From contig CAWDQZ010000008.1 of assembly GCA_963804595.1 (NCBI GenBank), forward strand, positions 219,350 through 283,349: a stretch of 64,000 nt of DNA. The letters run 5' to 3'. Below are positions 1-7,572 of this stretch, one piece after another. Source of the stretch: DASUPK01 sp963804595. Lineage in GTDB: Bacteria; Actinomycetota; Thermoleophilia; Solirubrobacterales; 70-9. How positions within the stretch are numbered: the stretch's first letter is position 1; each line of letters opens with the position of its first letter. The translations under genes were made by a program, and so were the position numbers. The notes below the pieces were generated by a model that had not been told where the DNA came from, ran no database searches, and saw only the letters and a list, made by a program, of their open reading frames with translations.

Positions 1-551
1 CCGGCAGCTCGGCTTCCTTCGACGACCGCAAGGTGGTCCAGCTCCTGCGCCCGGGGGCCGAGCGCGGCAAGGGAGGACTGGCCCTGCACATGACGTCGAA
101 GGACGCGGTGTCCGCCGGCAACGCCGCGGTGGCGACGTCGTCGTGCGACGGGTGCCACGCCACGGCGATCTCGTTCCAGGTCGTCGTCGCCGACAAGTCG
201 CCCACCTCGATCGACGTCGGCAACGTCGCCTACGCCAACAACGAGGGGTGCGCGTCGTGCGAGGCGGACGCGTTCGCCTACCAGTTCGTCCTGGCCTTCG
301 ACGGCGACGCCTCCATCACGTGGGCCGGTCGGCTCAAGCTCGCGCGGATCGACCTCGCGCTGTTCCGTCTCGCGCGGTCCGGCAGCTCCGCCGACCAGAT
401 CCAGGCCGCGGCCGACGGGTATGCGGCGCAGGTCGTCGACATCCTGTCCTCCGAGCTGCGGGTGCGCCCGGTGGTCCGCAAGGGCGTCCAGAAGCAGCAC
501 GGTCCCGGACCGAAGTCGGTCAGCCGCCCGCCGGACGCTCTCGCGTCCTGA
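1..551 (+). CDS. Uncharacterised protein with paired CxxC motifs (3' part only)
   Basis: The frame is open from base 3, so the gene begins before the window; 182 residues are visible. I do not recognise a named family. Two C-x-x-C pairs (CDGC and CASC) lie about 35 residues apart in similar settings: a beta-like stretch ending in a Cys pair, then a hydrophobic strand (ISFQVVV and AYQFVLAF). This suggests a duplicated unit and possibly disulfides, hence an extracytoplasmic location. A helical Ala-rich segment and a basic Pro/Lys-rich tail follow. No membrane helix is visible in this part. The gene converges on the antiporter at 646, with hairpins between them. The function is unknown. Confidence 0.6.
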   Translation, partial: GSSASFDDRKVVQLLRPGAERGKGGLALHMTSKDAVSAGNAAVATSSCDGCHATAISFQVVVADKSPTSIDVGNVAYANNEGCASCEADAFAYQFVLAFDGDASITWAGRLKLARIDLALFRLARSGSSADQIQAAADGYAAQVVDILSSELRVRPVVRKGVQKQHGPGPKSVSRPPDALAS

Positions 552-578
552 CCTGGCGCCGTTCGGCGCCACCGCACT

Positions 579-621
579 CCGGCCACGTCGGTCCGGCCGC
601 GACCCGGGCCGACGTGGCCGG
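579..621. terminator. Bidirectional hairpin between convergent genes
   Basis: A 17-bp stem (arms 579-595 and 605-621, one G-T wobble) encloses a 9-base loop and is followed by a short T run on the + strand. A second perfect hairpin, ggcgcc-gttc-ggcgcc, sits at 555-570. Both lie between two converging stop codons, the classic place for a two-way terminator. Confidence 0.55.
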
Positions 622-645
622 TTTCCTGTGCCGTGTCAGGGGGAC

Positions 646-1893
646 TCACGGGTGTGCCTGCGGAGTCGGGGTCACGGACTCCGCTGCGGTGACAGGGGGA
701 GGAGCGGCCTCCGGCGCCGAGCTCCGGCCGCCCAGCAGGGTGGCCGCCATCGGCAGCAGGAGCACGGTCACCGCGCCCCCGGCGACCAGCAGCGAGCTGC
801 TCGCCTGGCTCATCTGGCCGTTGGAGACCGCGACGGACGTCACCGCCACGATGATCGGCAGGCCGGTCGACCCGTAGAGCGCGACCCGCACGCTGTCCCG
901 CCGCGAGAACCGTGGCCCGGCCCCGTCGGGCCGTCGCTCCGTCATCGTCGCGACGAGGATCGGGCCGCCCCGCACGACGACGATGGCCGCGACGAAGGCG
1001 ATGAGCACGAGGGGGTCGGAGGCGACGGCGGCCGGGTCGATCCCCATCCCGGAGGTCACGAAGAAGACGGGGATGACCAGCCCGAACGCCAGCCCGTCGA
1101 GCTTGTGCTCGAGGGAGCGGTGCCCCTCCGGGATGAGCCGTCGCAGGATGAACCCGGCGGCGAACGCGCCGAGCACCACGTCGAACTGGAACGCCGCGGC
1201 GAGGATCGAGAGGGTGATGAGCAGCAGCACGACGAGGCGGACGGTCACCTGCGCGGTGGTCTCCTGTCCGGCCGAGATCAGCCGGTGCAGGCGGCTGCCC
1301 GGCAGCACGCGCGTCGACGCATACGTGACGCCGACGGCCAGGACGGCGAAGACCCCGAGGACGAGGATCGACTTGAGCGCGCCGCGCGTGCCGAGGAGCA
1401 CCGCCATGGCGATGACCGGACCGAGCTCCCCGAACGCGCCGTGGTTGAGGATCGTGGCGCCGAACGGCGTGGACAGCTGGCCGCTGTCGCGCAGGATCGG
1501 CAGGAGCACGCCGAGTGCGGTCGAGACCAGCGCGATGGCCACGGCGATCTCGGCGGTCACCAGGCCCGACAAGCCGAGGAGGCCGACGAACCCCAGCGCG
1601 AGGAGGAAGCAACAGACCCAGGTCACCAGCGCCCGCCGGCCGCCGCGTCCGGTCAGCTCCTTGAGCTCGATCTCGTAGCCCGCCAACAGGAACAGCATCC
1701 CGAGCCCGAGCTCGCGGAAGGCCTCGACCGCCTCGCCCATCGTCGCGATCCCGAGGGCGTGCGGACCGATGACCACCCCGAACGCCAGCAGCAGCACGGT
1801 TTCCGGGACCAGCCTTCGGGGCACGAGCGCGGACAGCAGCGGCGAAGCCACGGCGACGAGGGCGATCCAGAACAGGGAGACGGCTGCTTCCAT
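646..1893 (-). CDS. Kef-type monovalent cation:proton antiporter (CPA2-like)
   Basis: A 415-residue, almost entirely hydrophobic protein with about 12 membrane helices, resembling the Na+/H+ exchanger domain of the CPA2/Kef family. It would exchange Na+ or K+ for H+ across the plasma membrane. No C-terminal TrkA-N or USP domain is present, so any ligand gating must come from elsewhere. The ATG at 1893 is chosen because GGAGAGGAG lies about 9 bases upstream; the open frame extends further but lacks a comparable site. It is the last gene of a leftward MerR - VOC - antiporter set, 61 bases after the VOC stop. The ion is not predictable from sequence. Confidence 0.85.
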   Translation of the reverse strand: MEAAVSLFWIALVAVASPLLSALVPRRLVPETVLLLAFGVVIGPHALGIATMGEAVEAFRELGLGMLFLLAGYEIELKELTGRGGRRALVTWVCCFLLALGFVGLLGLSGLVTAEIAVAIALVSTALGVLLPILRDSGQLSTPFGATILNHGAFGELGPVIAMAVLLGTRGALKSILVLGVFAVLAVGVTYASTRVLPGSRLHRLISAGQETTAQVTVRLVVLLLITLSILAAAFQFDVVLGAFAAGFILRRLIPEGHRSLEHKLDGLAFGLVIPVFFVTSGMGIDPAAVASDPLVLIAFVAAIVVVRGGPILVATMTERRPDGAGPRFSRRDSVRVALYGSTGLPIIVAVTSVAVSNGQMSQASSSLLVAGGAVTVLLLPMAATLLGGRSSAPEAAPPPVTAAESVTPTPQAHP

Positions 1894-1954
1894 GGCGCCA
1901 TGCTCCTCTCCTGACCGACGAGGCCGATGGCAACCCTGTGCACCGTGACGGCGC

Positions 1955-2743
1955 TCAGCGCAGGAGCAGCTGGCTGACCGAGAACGTCGCTCCGGCCGGG
2001 TCGCTGACCACGACGCGCAGGAAGCCGTTCTCCTCGTCCGGTCCCGAGAGGACGCGGCCACCGAGATCGCCCACCCGGCCCACCAGCCCGACCACGTCGT
2101 CGCTCCAGAAGTCGACGTGCCAGCCGACGGCGGCGGAGTCGGTGGCGGGGAAGCCCACGGCGACCGTGTCTCGGGGTACCGGCTGGTGCTCGGTGCCACC
2201 GACGTACCCCGGCAGCCGGAACAGGTCGGCGGGTCCCATCGCGTCGGCGCCCCAGCCGAACACCTCCCCGTAGAAGGCTCGGGAGCGAGCGGGGTCCGGG
2301 GTCTGCAGGGCACTCATCGCCCACGCGTTGGGCTCGTTCACGACCTCGGCTCCCTCCCGGGCGGTCGCCTCCCAGAGACCCAGCCGGGCGCCGACCGGAT
2401 CGGTGAGGATGGCGAGGTGTCCAGCGGGGCTGGCGTCGACCGGGCCGACGACGTCAGTCGCCCCGGCCGCGACCGCCTGTGACAGTGCTGCGTCGAGGTC
2501 GTCGACGCGGACCTGGGTGAACCAGCCGACGGCGTCGTCCGCGCCCACCTCCGCGGCACTGGCGATCCCGGCCACCTCCCGCCCGCGCAGGGTCGCGACG
2601 ACGTACGTCGGGCGCTCCTCGTCGTCGGCGAGCATCGTCCACCCGAAGACGCCGGCGTAGAAGCGCATGGCCGCGGCCAGGTCGGGTTGCAGCGTCTCGA
2701 CCCAGCAGGGCACTCCCGCGGGGTAGGTGTCGACGTCGGGCAT
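1955..2743 (-). CDS. Two-domain VOC (glyoxalase/bleomycin resistance) protein
   Basis: A 262-residue protein with two vicinal-oxygen-chelate domains, roughly residues 8-120 and 135-260, each with the paired beta-alpha-beta-beta-beta pattern and motifs such as PCWVETLQPD...FYAGVFGW and RAFYGEVFGW. Many such proteins are small-molecule binding or resistance proteins with no assigned enzyme activity. AGGAGG lies five bases before the ATG. The start overlaps the MerR stop by one base (TGATG), indicating translational coupling, so it is probably the effector or resistance partner controlled by that MerR protein. A relative of similar architecture lies at the right edge of the window. Confidence 0.88.
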   Translation of the reverse strand: MPDVDTYPAGVPCWVETLQPDLAAAMRFYAGVFGWTMLADDEERPTYVVATLRGREVAGIASAAEVGADDAVGWFTQVRVDDLDAALSQAVAAGATDVVGPVDASPAGHLAILTDPVGARLGLWEATAREGAEVVNEPNAWAMSALQTPDPARSRAFYGEVFGWGADAMGPADLFRLPGYVGGTEHQPVPRDTVAVGFPATDSAAVGWHVDFWSDDVVGLVGRVGDLGGRVLSGPDEENGFLRVVVSDPAGATFSVSQLLLR

Positions 2744-3600
2744 CAGGACCTCCTGAGTGGTGTCGGTGATCTCCGGGACGGGGACGTCCCGGGAAGCAGG
2801 GGTTCCTGGATCTCCAGGACCCACGTGTCGCGCGCGCCGGCGCAGTCGAGGTAGACCTCGCGGTTGCCTCCCGACGACCGGTGGGGCGAACGGTCGATCC
2901 ACGAGGCCAGCGCCTGGATGGTCGCCATGACGCCCTCGGGCGGACCGTGATGCAGCGCGATCGCCGCACGCTCGATCCGCGGCAGGTCGACGACGGCGAA
3001 ACCGCCGCGAGGTCCGAGCTCGGCGTCCACCGGGAAGCAGACGTCCACGTCGACCCGGCCTCGCTGACCCCGTTCGTACCGGACGAGTGCCGGACCGATG
3101 GGGCGTAGGTGGGTCGCGCCCAGCGCGGCGATGATCTCGTCGAACAGCGGCTGGACGACCGGCGTGATGCTCGCCGGGTCGTAGCTCGCCGCGACGCCGG
3201 ACCGCAGGGCGACGCGAAGCGGCTCGACCGGCCGGACCGTCACGTCGAGGTCGTGGCCACCGGACGCGTCGTCCACCGCCCGAAGCCGCGCCTCGACCTC
3301 GGCCAACCGGGCGACGTCGGCGTCGATCTGCGCCTCGAGCTCCATCCGCCGCAGCCGGAGCATGCCGTGCAGCTCGACCGGGTCGAGCTCGTCGAGCATC
3401 GTCTTCACCTGCTGCAGCGAGAAGCCCAGCTCTTTGAGGACCACGAGCCGGTTGAGTCGCGCGAGCTGCGACACCTCGTACGCCCGCCGTCCGGTCCACT
3501 CGTCGACGTGCGCCGGGGTGAGCAGCCCCATCGCGTCGTAGTGCCGGAGCATGCGCACGCTGATCCGGCCGCGGCGGGCGAACTCTCCGATTCCCAGCAT
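2743..3600 (-). CDS. MerR-family transcriptional regulator with GyrI-like effector domain
   Basis: A 285-residue regulator. Residues 1-70 form the MerR winged helix (start IGEFARRGRISVRMLRHYD, the typical 'MLRHYDAMGLL' recognition segment), residues 75-110 the dimerisation helix, and about 120-270 a GyrI/AraC effector-binding-like domain for a small molecule. Members with this layout (TipA/BmrR-like) bind hydrophobic drugs and activate by bending DNA. It is first in an operon with the VOC gene and probably the antiporter, and a perfect 9+1+9 palindrome stands 18 bases upstream of its ATG, supporting autoregulation. The ligand is unknown. Confidence 0.9.
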   Translation of the reverse strand: MLGIGEFARRGRISVRMLRHYDAMGLLTPAHVDEWTGRRAYEVSQLARLNRLVVLKELGFSLQQVKTMLDELDPVELHGMLRLRRMELEAQIDADVARLAEVEARLRAVDDASGGHDLDVTVRPVEPLRVALRSGVAASYDPASITPVVQPLFDEIIAALGATHLRPIGPALVRYERGQRGRVDVDVCFPVDAELGPRGGFAVVDLPRIERAAIALHHGPPEGVMATIQALASWIDRSPHRSSGGNREVYLDCAGARDTWVLEIQEPLLPGTSPSRRSPTPLRRS

Positions 3601-3617
3601 GGTCCGCTCACCGTAGG

Positions 3618-3636
3618 ACCTGACACCGTGTCAGGT
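3618..3636. promoter_or_regulatory. MerR-type operator palindrome
   Basis: The sequence acctgacac-c-gtgtcaggt is a perfect inverted repeat with 9-bp arms around one central base. It lies between the merR start (3600, leftward) and the flavoprotein start (3693, rightward). Length and symmetry match operators that MerR proteins bind inside a stretched promoter spacer, so it probably controls merR itself and may also affect the divergent gene. Confidence 0.7.
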
Positions 3637-3680
3637 ACCAGCCCCTCTCGGAGGCCCCGGAGGAACGTGCAGTCGGTCGT

Positions 3681-3686
3681 TAGGGT
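3681..3686 (+). promoter_or_regulatory. -10 box for a leaderless transcript
   Basis: TAGGGT matches the actinobacterial -10 consensus TANNNT and ends six bases before the ATG at 3693, so transcription would start at or next to the start codon. There is no convincing ribosome binding site, which agrees with leaderless translation. Confidence 0.5.
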
Positions 3687-3692
3687 TTGCCC

Positions 3693-5363
3693 ATGCCGGT
3701 TGCGGTCATCCTCGTCGCCGTCGACGACCCCTCGGTGCGGGCCGCTCTTGCGGACGACCTCGGGCACCGCTTCACGCCGGACTACGACGTGCTCGGAGGC
3801 TCCTCGTCGTGGGCGAGGGACCAGCTGGACGCGTTGGCCGACGCGGGCCGGAACGTGGCCCTGGTCCTGGCTGCGACCGACCTGCCGGAGGCCGGCATCG
3901 GGGGAGTGGACCTGCTGGCGGACGTGCGCCGTCGTCATTCCCAGGCTCGCCGGCTGCTCCTCGTCGACCGCGCCCGATGGCGTGGTCACCCGGTGCGGGA
4001 GGCCATGGTCCTGGGGCACGTCGACTCGTACGTCTTCGTGCCGTGGGCGCAGCGGGAGCCGTGGCTCTACCTGCCGGTCACCGAGGCGCTCGCCGACTGG
4101 GAGCGCGGCCAGCCGGCCGAGCAGGTCGCCGTGACGATCGTCGGCGAGCCGGAGTCGCGGCGGGCGTACGAGCTTCGCGACATCTTCAGCCGGGCGGCCA
4201 TCCCGTACGAGCTACTCGACTGGGAGTCCGACGAGGGAGCCGCCGTGCTCGCCGAGCACGGCGGCTCCCAGTCCGACCTGCCGCTGCTCCTCATGCATCC
4301 GGGTTCGGTCCTCACCGCCCCCGACGACGTCGAGATCGTCGAGCAGCTGGGCTTCGTCAGCGCGCCCCCCGAGGGTGACTGTGACGTCGCGGTCGTCGGC
4401 GCCGGGCCGAGCGGGATGTCCGCGGCGGTGTATGCGACGTCCGAGGGACTGCGCACCGTCATGGTGACCCCCGGAGTGCCGGGTGGCCAGGCGGGGACCA
4501 GCTCGATGATCCGGAACTACCTAGGGTTCCCGCGCGGCCTGGCCGGCTCCGAGCTGACCAACCGGGCCGTCGAGCAGGCGTGGCTGTTCGGGACCGAGAT
4601 GGTCCTGGCCGACGAGGCCGTCGGGCTCGCGGCGGACGGGCAGTATCGGCTGGTCACGACCCGTCGGGGCCGGCTCCGGGCGCGCGCGGTCGTGCTGGCG
4701 ACCGGCGTCGACTGGCGTCGCCTCGAGGTCCCGTCACTGGAGGCGTTCTTCGGCGTGGGCGTGTTCTACGGCGCCGCGGTCTCGGAGGCGGAGGCCATGA
4801 CCGGACGCCAGGTCGTCGTGGTGGGCGGGGGCAACTCGGCGGGCCAGGCCGCGATCCACCTGGCCAAACGGGCCAGCAACGTGACCATCGCCGTCCGCGG
4901 GCCCTCCCTGGCGGAGACGATGTCGGACTACCTCGTCCGGGAGATCGACGCCTCGCCACGGATCACCCTGCGGCGCAACACCGAGGTGGTCGGCGCCGAC
5001 GGCCGAGGGCGACTGGAGAGTCTCGTCCTGCGCGACAACCTGACGGGATCGACCGAGGCGTTCGCCGCGGACGCCCTGTTCGTCATGATCGGGGCCGAGC
5101 CCCGCACCGACTGGCTCGACGGCGTTGTCGCCCGCGATCCGGCGGGGTACGTCCTGACCGGCGCGGACATCCCCCCGGAGGCCTGGCCGCTGGAGCGGCC
5201 GCCGGCGTTCCTGGAGACCAGCCTCCCCGGTGTGTTCGCGGTCGGCGACGTCCAGCACGGTTCGACGAAACGCGTTGCCACGTCGGTCGGTTCGGGTGCC
5301 ATGGCGATCCGCCTCGTCCACCAGTACCTCGCCGACCTGCCCGAGGACGCCGTTCCGGGCTAG
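3693..5363 (+). CDS. Receiver-like/thioredoxin reductase-like FAD oxidoreductase
   Basis: A 556-residue protein. Residues 1-130 resemble a response-regulator receiver, and from about 230 onward the chain is a thioredoxin-reductase-type flavoprotein with an FAD motif GAGPSG (about 236) and an NAD(P) motif GGGNSAG (about 378), ending in the GDVQHGSTKR FAD-closing segment. The redox-active CxxC of true thioredoxin reductases is replaced by a Cys-free stretch (GVGVFYGAA), as usual for this fused family, so it probably passes electrons to another partner. Unusually, the receiver has lost its phosphoacceptor: the residue four before the LP of ATDLP is Ala, and the conserved Lys is Val. The start is ATG 3693 (TTG at 3687 is the alternative). 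It ends on a CTAG shared with the convergent helicase gene. Confidence 0.85.
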   Translation: MPVAVILVAVDDPSVRAALADDLGHRFTPDYDVLGGSSSWARDQLDALADAGRNVALVLAATDLPEAGIGGVDLLADVRRRHSQARRLLLVDRARWRGHPVREAMVLGHVDSYVFVPWAQREPWLYLPVTEALADWERGQPAEQVAVTIVGEPESRRAYELRDIFSRAAIPYELLDWESDEGAAVLAEHGGSQSDLPLLLMHPGSVLTAPDDVEIVEQLGFVSAPPEGDCDVAVVGAGPSGMSAAVYATSEGLRTVMVTPGVPGGQAGTSSMIRNYLGFPRGLAGSELTNRAVEQAWLFGTEMVLADEAVGLAADGQYRLVTTRRGRLRARAVVLATGVDWRRLEVPSLEAFFGVGVFYGAAVSEAEAMTGRQVVVVGGGNSAGQAAIHLAKRASNVTIAVRGPSLAETMSDYLVREIDASPRITLRRNTEVVGADGRGRLESLVLRDNLTGSTEAFAADALFVMIGAEPRTDWLDGVVARDPAGYVLTGADIPPEAWPLERPPAFLETSLPGVFAVGDVQHGSTKRVATSVGSGAMAIRLVHQYLADLPEDAVPG

Positions 5364-7471
5364 GACTGTGTGGCCAGCGCGAAGGGCAGCACCGCGTCGG
5401 CGCCGGCCTGGCGCAGCGTCCGAGCCGCCACGGTGAGGGTCCAGCGCGAGTCGACGAGGTCGTCCACGAGCAGGACCGGACCGTCGGCGTCGCGCAGCGC
5501 CGCGGCCAACGAGGGGCCGACGGCGAACCGGTCCCACACGCCGGCCAGCCGGAACGCGCTGTTGCCACCCGGCTCACCGGTCGGGCCGCCCTCCACGAGG
5601 TCGAGCGCGCCGAGGAACGGCAGCCGCCCGATCGAGGCGATCCCCTGCGCCACCGAGGCGACCAGCTCGGGCCGCCCTCGCGACGGCATCGCCACGACCC
5701 CCACCGGCCGCTCGTCCCACCCCCAGACGCGCAGCACCTCCACGCACGCCCGGAGAAGGTCCTCGGACGCGGGAGCATCCGCCGCGAAGACACCACGCAG
5801 CCGCTGTCCCCAGCCGAGGTCGGTGAGTCTCGCCACCGCCCGCCCGGGCTGCATCGCCGCATCGGCGCCGATCCGGCCGGACACCGGGACGCCCAGCCGC
5901 GACATCGCCGTCGGCCACTGGCCTCGCGGCTCGATCTCGACACCCACCCGAGCCAGCTGTTCACGGGCGGTGTTGACGGCGGCCGGCGGGAGGGTCGACT
6001 CGAACCACGGGTCGGCGCATCGGTCGCACCGTCCGCACGGGGCTGCGGTCTCGTCGTCGAGCGCCCGCTGGAGGAACTCCATCCGGCAGCCGTCGCCGCG
6101 TTCGTAGTCCAGCATCAGCCCCTGCTCGCGGTCGCGCGCGGCGGCCACCCGCGCATACCGCTCGGTGTCGTACTCCCACGGCACCCCGGTGGACACCCAG
6201 CCGCCGGTGACCTTGGCGACCGCGCCGTCGACGTCGAGGACCTTGAGCAGCAGCTCGAGGCGGGTGCGGCGGATGTCGACGGCGGCCTCCAGCGCGGGCG
6301 TGGACAACGGCCGACCGGACTCCGCGAGCGCGGTGAGCACGGCGTCGGCCTGCTCCTGGCGGGGCATCGACGCCGAGGCGAAGTAGCGCCAGATGTCACG
6401 ATCCTCGGGCCCGGGCAGCAGCAGCACGTCGGCCCGCTCGGTGGCCCGCCCGGCGCGGCCCACCTGCTGGTAGTAGGCGACCGGTGACGACGGTGCGCCG
6501 AGATGGATGACGAAGCCCAGGTCCGGCTTGTCGAACCCCATCCCGAGAGCGCTCGTCGCCACGAGCGCCTTGATCCCGTTGTCCCGCAACGCTTCCTCGA
6601 GCCGAAGCCGGTCGGCTGGATCGGTGCGTCCGGTGTAGGAGGCCACGTCGTGGCCGGCCCGACGCAGCGCCGACGCGACGTCGTCGGCGCCCGCGACGGT
6701 GAGCGTGTAGACGATCCCGCTGCCGGGGAGGTCGCCGAGGTGGGCCACCAGCCAGGCCAGCCGCTGCTCGGGGGCACCGAGCGGGAGGACCCCCAGTCGC
6801 AACGAGTCGCGGGCCAGACCGCCGCGCAGGGTGAGCACGTCGTGACCGCCGGCCCCCAGCTGCTCGGCGACGTCGGTCACCACCCGCGCGTTCGCGGTCG
6901 CGGTCGTGGCGAGGACCGGAGTGTCGGCCGGCAGGGTGGTGAGCAGGTCGCGGATCCGCCGGTAGTCCGGCCGGAAGTCGTGACCCCAGTCGCTGACGCA
7001 GTGCGCCTCGTCGACGACGAGAAGCCCACATCGCCGCGCCAGGCCGGGCAGCTGCTCCTCGCGGAACCGTGGGTTGTTGAGCCGCTCCGGGCTGACGAGC
7101 AGCAGATCGACCTCGTCGGCGGCGAGAGCCCTGGCGACGTCCGCCCAGTCCTCGGCGTTGGCCGAGTTCATCGTCACGGCCCGGATCCCCGCTCGCTCGG
7201 CGGCGGACACCTGGTCGCGCATCAGGGCGAGCAGCGGCGACACGATCACCGTCGGTCCCGCGCCGGCGGCCCGGAGCAGGGCGGTGGCCACGATGTAGAC
7301 CGCCGACTTGCCCCATCCGGTGCGCTGGACGACGAGCACCCGGCGTCGCTCGGCCACCAGTGCCTCGATCGCCTCGAGCTGCCCGGGCCGGAAGTCCGCC
7401 TCGCGCCCGACGAGGCGGTGCAGGGCCTCGGTCGCCTCGGCGGCGACGACGGTCAGGGAGGGGGCGGGCAT
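5360..7471 (-). CDS. RecQ-family ATP-dependent DNA helicase with phosphoribosyltransferase-like tail
   Basis: A 703-residue superfamily 2 helicase. Motif I is TGWGKS (about residue 50), motif II is DEAH followed by CVSDWGHDF (about 153), and motif VI is QQVGRAGRA. A zinc-binding CxxC...CxxC cluster (CGRCDRC) lies near 480. Instead of an HRDC domain, the last 200 residues form a phosphoribosyltransferase-like module with VLLVDDLVDSRWT, the PRPP-loop pattern, near 667. Some actinobacterial RecQ-like helicases share this layout. It would unwind DNA 3' to 5' in repair or restart. ATG 7471 fits a leaderless promoter; GTG codons at 7480 and 7495 are alternatives. It converges on the flavoprotein, the two stops sharing CTAG. 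Confidence 0.88.
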   Translation of the reverse strand: MPAPSLTVVAAEATEALHRLVGREADFRPGQLEAIEALVAERRRVLVVQRTGWGKSAVYIVATALLRAAGAGPTVIVSPLLALMRDQVSAAERAGIRAVTMNSANAEDWADVARALAADEVDLLLVSPERLNNPRFREEQLPGLARRCGLLVVDEAHCVSDWGHDFRPDYRRIRDLLTTLPADTPVLATTATANARVVTDVAEQLGAGGHDVLTLRGGLARDSLRLGVLPLGAPEQRLAWLVAHLGDLPGSGIVYTLTVAGADDVASALRRAGHDVASYTGRTDPADRLRLEEALRDNGIKALVATSALGMGFDKPDLGFVIHLGAPSSPVAYYQQVGRAGRATERADVLLLPGPEDRDIWRYFASASMPRQEQADAVLTALAESGRPLSTPALEAAVDIRRTRLELLLKVLDVDGAVAKVTGGWVSTGVPWEYDTERYARVAAARDREQGLMLDYERGDGCRMEFLQRALDDETAAPCGRCDRCADPWFESTLPPAAVNTAREQLARVGVEIEPRGQWPTAMSRLGVPVSGRIGADAAMQPGRAVARLTDLGWGQRLRGVFAADAPASEDLLRACVEVLRVWGWDERPVGVVAMPSRGRPELVASVAQGIASIGRLPFLGALDLVEGGPTGEPGGNSAFRLAGVWDRFAVGPSLAAALRDADGPVLLVDDLVDSRWTLTVAARTLRQAGADAVLPFALATQS

Positions 7472-7478
7472 GCGCCCC

Positions 7479-7484
7479 ACCGTA
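7479..7484 (-). promoter_or_regulatory. -10 box for helicase gene
   Basis: On the minus strand TACGGT is followed seven bases later by the ATG at 7471, with no Shine-Dalgarno sequence between, consistent with a leaderless transcript. Confidence 0.45.
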
Positions 7485-7502
7485 TGCGGCGTCACCGACG
7501 AC

Positions 7503-7566
7503 GTCGATTGGTCCAGTCAGGTGGTCGTCGATTGGTCCGAACCCTGGAGCCAATGGAACCTACCGT
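7503..7566 (+). promoter_or_regulatory. Direct-repeat operator and -10 box of the exporter gene
   Basis: The 12-mer gtcgattggtcc occurs twice, at 7503-7514 and 7527-7538, a 24-bp period. A -10 box TACCGT (7561-7566) lies six bases before the ATG at 7573, and the second repeat abuts the expected -35 position. Direct repeats beside the -35 are typical of MocR/GabR-type activators, and a MocR gene lies at the other end of the exporter gene. Confidence 0.55.
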
Positions 7567-7572
7567 CGAGGT

